Origin: Microvirga aerophila
GTDB taxonomy: Bacteria; Pseudomonadota; Alphaproteobacteria; Rhizobiales; Beijerinckiaceae
DNA length: 64,000 nucleotides
Assembly: GCF_003332305.1 (NCBI RefSeq)
Contig: NZ_QOIO01000006.1
Coordinates: 94,711-158,710 of the forward strand
Direction: 5' to 3'
This document shows positions 59,826 through 64,000 of the stretch, piece after piece. The notes under the pieces are model-generated. The model was not told the origin of the DNA, did no database searches, and saw only the letters and a list, made by a program, of their open reading frames with translations. The translations under genes and the position numbers were made by a program. The stretch's first letter is position 1; every line of letters begins with the position of its first letter.

Positions 59826-60269
59826 AGGATTTCAAGGACTTAAGCCCGTAGGCTTCCTTTCGTGTCCTGTTTGTGTCCCGCTCGTAGCCAACCCTAGTCA
59901 GGTCCCAGCCCGGACGCGCGATGCTGCTCCGGGTTGATTGCCGTGGCAGCCGGAGAGCGCCCTTCAAAGTGGCCGATAACTCACCGCTCTCGGTTCTTTT
60001 CGTGGCCGCTTCGATGATCAGAGCGAGCAAGCCGGTGAAGAAAAGAGCCTGCTTCGCGGCTTCGGTGGAAGTAATTTCAGAGAGTGCGAGGGCGCTCCTG
60101 AAGCTGTGGGCCTCCCGTCGCAGATAGCTCTGAGCGGCACCCGCCTCAGGTTGATGCGCAAGGCGGAGCCGTTGCCGGATACCAATTCCCCCTGCTGTTT
60201 TGTTGTTATGAAACACTGCGGCCAGTTGCGAGTTGTACCTTGTTAGAAACTATGTATCTGGAGGTATTG
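59826..60269. other. Gene-poor stretch after the tRNA: possible integration flank
   Basis: About 440 nt with no supported gene. Sequence next to the tRNA contains a repeated GTGTCC unit (GTGTCCTGTTTGTGTCC at about 59862-59878). A minus-strand open frame across 59785-60216 reads through the tRNA and is rejected. GC content falls towards the right, becoming AT-rich after about 60230. Confidence 0.5.
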
Positions 60270-60290
60270 ATGAAAATGCAATTATTATAG
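60270..60290 (+). CDS. Six-codon leader-like ORF
   Basis: ATG AAA ATG CAA TTA TTA TAG (MKMQLL) preceded by a strong GGAGG at 8 nt upstream, inside an AT-rich stretch. Immediately downstream come four inverted repeats and then a 52-residue ORF, the layout of a translation-coupled leader. It may be chance, but the ribosome site is unusually good for so short a frame. Confidence 0.3.
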   Translation: MKMQLL

Positions 60291-60301
60291 CTAATACAGA
60301 A

Positions 60302-60425
60302 ACTTCCCTTGGAAGTAGTGGATAGACGTTCTCGACTTGTCTAGCTAGACGCGCAGCGTTGCGCATGCCACTCGAGGAACGCCCATGGATATATACATTG
60401 GTATGTATTACTGTGGGTGTTCCTC
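60302..60425. repeat. Cluster of inverted repeats (origin- or attenuator-like)
   Basis: Four inverted repeats in 125 bp: ACTTCC-CTT-GGAAGT at 60302-60316; the perfect 12-bp palindrome GTCTAGCTAGAC at 60339-60350; GCGCA-GCGT-TGCGC at 60351-60364; and a long stem GAGGAACGCCCA with TGGGTGTTCCTC (60374-60385 and 60414-60425, one G-T pair) whose loop has a nested TACAT/ATGTA stem. Density is far above its surroundings. Confidence 0.6.
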
Positions 60426-60472
60426 GCGGGGCGTGGAATCCTCTCAGTGATACTTAAATATGAGAGAGTTCT

Positions 60473-60631
60473 ATGAAGAGCGACAACGTTTACAAGTTTC
60501 ACCTTGCGGCCATGTGCGCCGGTCTTTGCGCCTGGTTCGCGCTCTCAACGGGAGACCAGTCGTTTTCTGCACGCGCCTTTGCGGCCTTCTTGGTTGTGTT
60601 TCTGATCCCGGCAGGAGGACTTAGTAAGTGA
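60473..60631 (+). CDS. Small membrane protein (52 aa)
   Basis: A 52-residue frame, MKSDNVYKFHLAAMCAGLCA..., with two hydrophobic segments (HLAAMCAGLCAWFALS and FAAFLVVFLIPAG). It begins just after the inverted-repeat cluster, with a GAGAG-type weak ribosome site. No family recognised; typical of small proteins in mobile elements. Confidence 0.45.
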   Translation: MKSDNVYKFHLAAMCAGLCAWFALSTGDQSFSARAFAAFLVVFLIPAGGLSK

Positions 60632-60640
60632 GTGCAGGAG

Positions 60641-60985
60641 CTATGCGGCTTCAGCTTCCCGGGTGAGTACAAACCAAACGGATGCCAGGTGGCACTTCCC
60701 GCCCCGCGCGATCTTGATGCCCAGAGCATCCAGGGCCTTCGCGATTTCCGGGAGGGAGTGCGCCCTGGCAGCTTTCACCGTCTCGATGTACGGACGGATT
60801 GCCGTGACGAAGGCGGACGCCTTCGCGTGCCAGGGTGGCGGTTCCGCGCAAGGCTTGCAAGGGGCCGCGGGTTGCCTAGTCGGGTGCCCCGCGCTCATGC
60901 TCCGCCACGGCGGTCATGGTGAAGGCTGAGCCGGTTCGCTGTCTTGCTGTGCTTGTACACGTTGACGATCACCCTAAGAGGGCGC
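60641..60985 (-). pseudogene. Frameshifted serine-recombinase remnant (C-terminal part)
   Basis: On the minus strand, pieces in different frames match successive parts of a large serine recombinase. VYKHSKTANRLSLH is followed, after a shift, by FTMTAVAEHERGAPD and a stop (cf. the ANRL...AVAEHER...ISARTKAAL region). An 85-codon open frame (60641-60898) then contains AFVTAIRPYIETVKAARAHSLPEIAKALDALGIKIARGGK, the recombinase-domain helix-turn-helix pattern. The N-terminal catalytic serine domain is not seen. Judged a decayed recombinase. Confidence 0.5.
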
Positions 60986-61516
60986 TTGTCCATGTCGAGA
61001 GCACGGGGGCTGCCCTCATTGTCAGGCTGCCTGCACTCGTTGGCATGGCTCTTCGCCGCCAGCACAGCGGGGAACGCCTATCACTTGGCTGGGCACACCC
61101 ATCTCACCCCTCGCTATCACTGTCCCACGATCCCGTCCTCTCACACGGTGCTGGGCGTGGGTTTATACACCACAGGCAGGTTGGACCTGTGCGTCAGCCT
61201 GTCGCGAAAATGTGCGGCGGCGTCCGCTGGTGTCCGCGACCGTTCATCCTACCTCTCAGGCGCTCATAATTATGCCAGTCACCGAGTTGCTACCAACCCT
61301 TGGACACCTTAACTTAAGCCTAGACTTTGAGCATCCTGAACGGTCTCTAGCCGACGACAGCCTGACCTCCATGGGGTCGGCACGCCACTTAAAAACTGGC
61401 AATCGCGTCGGGACCTCTCCATCAACCTGGCCCTTGGGCCACAGTGCGGATAGGTCCCAATGTTGAGAAGCATGTTGAGTACGGGCAGTATTTACACTGC
61501 CGCAAGCAGTAACTTG
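60986..61516. other. Stretch without a supportable gene
   Basis: About 530 nt with only short, unconvincing frames in several phases. It may hold further decayed recombinase sequence at its left edge; nothing else was recognised. Confidence 0.4.
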
Positions 61517-61732
61517 ATGCATCCTCCCCTCGTTCACAGCGTGAATGAGTTCTGCGCTTTGCTGCGCATCGGGCGGACGATGGCGTACCAGATGATGGCC
61601 GCGGGAGAGATCTCCTACGTCCTGATCGGTCGTCGTCGCAAAATCCCGCACGCTGAAGTCGTTGCGTACCTGAACCGCAGCATCGAGCAGTGCAAGTCGG
61701 ATGCTGCAAGTGGCGGCGGGCCAAAGCCGTAA
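61517..61732 (+). CDS. Excisionase/AlpA-like helix-turn-helix protein
   Basis: A 71-residue protein whose centre is a MerR/AlpA-type winged HTH: LVHSVNEFCALLRIGRTMAYQM, AGEISYVLIGRRRKIPHAEVVAYLN. The arrangement (helix-turn-helix, then a beta wing with RRRKI) is that of excisionases and AlpA-type regulators from integrative elements. An upstream in-frame ATG at 61460 is a less likely start. It precedes the acidic 281-aa gene by about 185 nt; no intact integrase is present. Confidence 0.7.
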   Translation: MHPPLVHSVNEFCALLRIGRTMAYQMMAAGEISYVLIGRRRKIPHAEVVAYLNRSIEQCKSDAASGGGPKP

Positions 61733-61867
61733 CCGTGCCTCAGTGACGGCCGTCCTCACAACAGGGGTTGGCCGTCACCTCGTCAATCGGCGCACCTTGA
61801 AGGACATACCAATCACTGCTTCCGGCACTACAGCAGCCGAGTCCTTTCATCGTGCGTGTGGGAGTAA

Positions 61868-61890
61868 AAAGTTCGCGTCTCGCGAACTTT
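61868..61890. promoter_or_regulatory. Perfect inverted repeat, operator candidate
   Basis: AAAGTTCGCG-TCT-CGCGAACTTT: two perfect 10-bp arms with a 3-nt spacer, ending 26 nt before the ATG of the acidic 281-aa gene. A TATGCTTTG-type -10-like sequence follows directly. Very likely an operator; the HTH protein encoded just upstream is a natural candidate to bind it. Confidence 0.65.
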
Positions 61891-61916
61891 CGTTATGCTT
61901 TGTAATGGAGCCCATT

Positions 61917-62762
61917 ATGACACACGAGAGTGATCCCATCGAGGCACTGCGCCAATGTCGAGTAGAATTTCGAGCAAACCGAACGGGGCTATATGGTCTC
62001 ATTGGGAGAGGCTATGAGATGGCCCTGTGGCTGCACAAGGACGAGGATGCTCGCAAGCGTTTTTTCAACGAGGAGTACTTCAAGCGCACACGCACGTGGG
62101 CAAGAACGGAGAAGCGTGATCTATTCCGAGAAGTGTTCAAATACCTGCTCGACGCCTACTCGCTGGATGAGAAGAAGCGGGCGAGCAAGTACGCAACAGT
62201 GGTTTGGCATCTCGATAGCAAGGGGATCTCTCCAGAGGTTGCCGCGGCAAACATCGAAATATACCACGGGATCGACGCCATCGCCCGCCACGGCATTCCT
62301 GATCCGGTCATTCTCGATCCACGGGACGTTGGTGATGGCATGACCGCGACCGGCGAGAAGATTGACTATGGTGATGATGACGACGAAGAGTCCGAGGAAG
62401 ACTTAGAGGCAGAGACGACAGAACCATCCGGCGAAGCAACTGAAGTGACGCATCCCGGAAACCCGGATCAGAGCGGAGGCAAGTCCGAGAGCGACGGAGG
62501 CGAGGCGGGGGACGCTGCCATGCTCATACGGGTGATCGGCTCCGAGCGACAACTTCAAAAGCTCTCCTCAGTCCCGCTCGGCTGGGAACCCAAAGTTCGG
62601 CTCATCCGAGTGGAGGTGGACGGACCCGAACTTGTCTTCAGATTACGCCGCGTTGTCCCGCCGAAGCTGCCGGGTTGGTTAGGGATCCGTTCCATCGAAA
62701 AAGACGACGAGGAGTGGTACGCGCCCGATGAATGGGAGTATCCAGAGGAGCTTTGCGACTGA
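61917..62762 (+). CDS. Orphan acidic protein of an integrative element (281 aa)
   Basis: Three parts: a helical, basic N-terminal domain (about 1-125, with LYGLIGRGYEMALWLHKDED and TWARTEKRDLFREVFKYLLD), a strongly acidic linker (DYGDDDDEESEEDLEAE, about 144-205) and a compact C-terminal domain with beta-like strands and tryptophans (PPKLPGWLGIRSIEKDDEEW). The ATG at 61917 has a GGAG site 6 nt upstream. An inverted-repeat operator lies just before it and a terminator after it. No family recognised. Confidence 0.6.
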   Translation: MTHESDPIEALRQCRVEFRANRTGLYGLIGRGYEMALWLHKDEDARKRFFNEEYFKRTRTWARTEKRDLFREVFKYLLDAYSLDEKKRASKYATVVWHLDSKGISPEVAAANIEIYHGIDAIARHGIPDPVILDPRDVGDGMTATGEKIDYGDDDDEESEEDLEAETTEPSGEATEVTHPGNPDQSGGKSESDGGEAGDAAMLIRVIGSERQLQKLSSVPLGWEPKVRLIRVEVDGPELVFRLRRVVPPKLPGWLGIRSIEKDDEEWYAPDEWEYPEELCD

Positions 62763-62778
62763 AACTTTAACCGGCGCT

Positions 62779-62817
62779 AGGGCAAGCGGTTCGACACCTG
62801 GTTGGCTCGCTTGCCCT
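62779..62817 (+). terminator. Long-loop terminator after the acidic orphan gene
   Basis: AGGGCAAGCG and CGCTTGCCCT are perfect 10-bp arms with a 19-nt loop, 17 nt past the stop, followed by pyrimidines rather than a clean T-run. It also separates this gene from the convergent HUH-like gene. Confidence 0.6.
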
Positions 62818-62917
62818 TCCTCCTCCCGCAGCTAAAGTCGTTTGTAGCTTCAAGGCTGAACGAGACGCTGCGATCTTACTGAGCGGCCTAAACTTATCGT
62901 GCTCTCAGCCCTGATGG

Positions 62918-63553
62918 CTAGATTGCACACCTGATAAGGTCGGGCGTGCAAGTTTGTAAACGGCACGAGTCTTTCCACTCCGTTGATCCAGTCCCCCGTT
63001 GACAATTCGTAACCTCGTTCAAGGCTCTTGGAAGGATCAGAAAATCGTGAAAGGTGGCCCGCCGACGAGGAACGGCCTTGAACCCGTATCCAACCACCTT
63101 TTTGGGAGTGCGGGTGATTGGTGTTGCGGTGACACTCCGAAGCGCACCTCCGGCCTTCACATAACGATCCTGATATTCCAAGAAGTGCAGATCAAGACTG
63201 GTTCTGAGGCGGGAGACGGGAGGATGAAGACCGGTTCCTTGCGTGTGAAACCCGTCGTTGAAGGTGACATCCTGCAGGCTCATCTTGGTGCGCTTAGGAA
63301 CGGGTAAATCGGGACAAATGATCCAACGGGGGAGAAATGCTTGGTTCTTCGGGTGAGTGGGATCGCGAACAACCCTGGTGACCAAGGTCGCATACACTCT
63401 TTCAACCTCTCTCTCCATCTGCCTTAACAATCCATCTCCGCTTCCCCTGAATTGGTTGAACATGAAGGAGAGAAAGTATCCATCCCACCTCTGTCTCAAG
63501 TAGTCCTCAACCATTTCTCCATAAGCATCTATCATCAGGTGGTTTTGATCCAT
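62918..63553 (-). CDS. Putative HUH-type replication/relaxase-like protein (HTQ variant)
   Basis: A 211-residue protein with three spaced motifs in the order of rolling-circle Rep/HUH nucleases: motif I-like YFLSFMF (26-32), a HUH-like segment GFHTQGTG with H103 and Q105 (HTQ in place of His-hydrophobic-His), and a YxxK motif GYGFK (Y156, K159) as the nucleophile. A basic run PRRR follows. From memory, Rhizobiales relatives carry HxH at this place, so one histidine may have been replaced by Gln. GGAAGG precedes the ATG at 63553. Assignment is inference from motifs. Confidence 0.5.
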   Translation of the reverse strand: MDQNHLMIDAYGEMVEDYLRQRWDGYFLSFMFNQFRGSGDGLLRQMEREVERVYATLVTRVVRDPTHPKNQAFLPRWIICPDLPVPKRTKMSLQDVTFNDGFHTQGTGLHPPVSRLRTSLDLHFLEYQDRYVKAGGALRSVTATPITRTPKKVVGYGFKAVPRRRATFHDFLILPRALNEVTNCQRGTGSTEWKDSCRLQTCTPDLIRCAI

Positions 63554-64000
63554 TTAGGCAAACCTTCCACATGTATGGTTTAGGGATAAGGCAGAACCGG
63601 ACACCCGACGGCACATCCTGAAGGGGTCTGCGAACTGCGAATTGAAGTTAGTTTACCGAGGTGATTTAAATCCCCGTTCTGGGCTCTACGCAGCGACTTT
63701 TGCGGCATCTGGCTAGCCGCTGTGCAAAACTACATCCAGCAGCATGGTCACCTTCCAGCGGCGCTCTTGGTTACATGATCCGCACTCGGATGCAGGGACC
63801 GCGCCGCAACTTGCTCCCCCATCATAGCTGTCTTCAGGAAGAGCAATCCTCCGGATACTCGGTTAAGCCGCACACCAAATCACACTACCTGAGGATCGAA
63901 TGCGGGTTGGTAAAGTAACGGCAGGGTGGATTCTATTCTGAAGTGCGAATTCCGTTACAAACAAGGGATTTACACTCGGAGGCTGAATGACCCTGCCCTA
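63554..64000. other. Gene-poor end of the window
   Basis: About 447 nt upstream of the HUH-like gene with no supported gene. A 72-codon frame (63700-63918) lacks a ribosome site and protein-like composition. No repeat of the tRNA 3' end was found, so the island's right border is probably beyond the window. Confidence 0.4.

Noticed and set aside
59785..60216. 143-codon minus-strand open frame after the tRNA
   Set aside because: Its C-terminus (ALPRGIEPLFSP) is translated from the tRNA gene itself and no domain is recognisable in the rest.
60916..61312. Overlapping plus-strand frames of 117 and 122 codons in the island
   Set aside because: Two different frames over the same DNA, rich in Ser/His/Arg without domain pattern; the minus strand carries recombinase traces instead.
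63700..63918. 72-codon plus-strand frame near the window end
   Set aside because: No ribosome site, no recognisable domain, and residue composition of random sequence.
59750..64000. Direct repeat of the tRNA-Glu 3' end as a right attachment site
   Set aside because: No second copy of the T-arm/acceptor sequence was found within the window.

Overview
The window is chromosomal DNA of a GC-rich alphaproteobacterium, almost certainly Hyphomicrobiales (Rhizobiales). The gene order and small Rhizobiales families (DUF1013/TrcR, DUF1465/RcdA, DUF1192, DUF4164, DUF3606, YdcH pairs) suggest Methylobacteriaceae, perhaps Microvirga; that genus guess is inference. Positions 1 to about 59,830 are dense housekeeping DNA. 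From the tRNA-Glu gene at 59,750 to the end, the sequence is sparse and partly AT-rich and looks like a decayed integrative element.

Layout. 1-2.6 kb: rpsU (cut by the edge), purEK, a divergent YdcH pair. 2.7-10.4 kb: TauE-type exporter, prpE, cell-cycle regulators TrcR and RcdA with a candidate small RNA between them, rpmE, an ABC exporter. 10.4-15 kb: a minus-strand operon (ThiE-like, Sel1 repeat, inositol-phosphatase family, MotA-like, OmpA/MotB-like). 15.1-20.5 kb: the tkt-gap-pgk-fba sugar-phosphate operon. 20.7-24.5 kb: DUF4164, zapA, GNAT, a 6S RNA locus, 5-FCL, YmdB, ExoD. 24.8-28.6 kb: yebC, ruvC, ruvA, an AT-rich membrane-protein gene, ruvB. 28.6-37.1 kb: the Tol-Pal system (ybgC, tolQRAB, pal, cpoB), split by minus-strand hdeD and phospholipase-D genes. 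37.1-41.8 kb: tilS, ftsH, glmM. 42-44.4 kb: two paralogous beta-barrel proteins and two small orphan genes. 44.4-49 kb: RND efflux pump and adaptor. 49.1-53 kb: serC (with a leader RNA), serA, purU. 53-59.8 kb: DMT transporter, amidotransferase, purA, a membrane protein, rpoH, an RluA-family synthase, tRNA-Glu(CTC).

How it works together. Purine synthesis (purE, purK, purA, purU, with folate recycling by 5-FCL), serine synthesis (serC, serA), glycolytic and pentose-phosphate enzymes, envelope maintenance (Tol-Pal, FtsH, GlmM, RpoH) and recombination (RuvABC) make up the core.

The most interesting part is 59.8-64 kb. It holds a cluster of inverted repeats with a six-codon leader ORF, a frameshifted serine-recombinase remnant, an excisionase-like HTH protein, an acidic orphan protein behind a 10-bp inverted-repeat operator, and a 211-residue protein whose three spaced motifs resemble a HUH-type replication initiator (HTQ variant). 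Other points are a candidate sRNA at about 7.08-7.19 kb, a 6S RNA supported by synteny and long-range pairing, a serC leader, and REP-like palindromes between genes.
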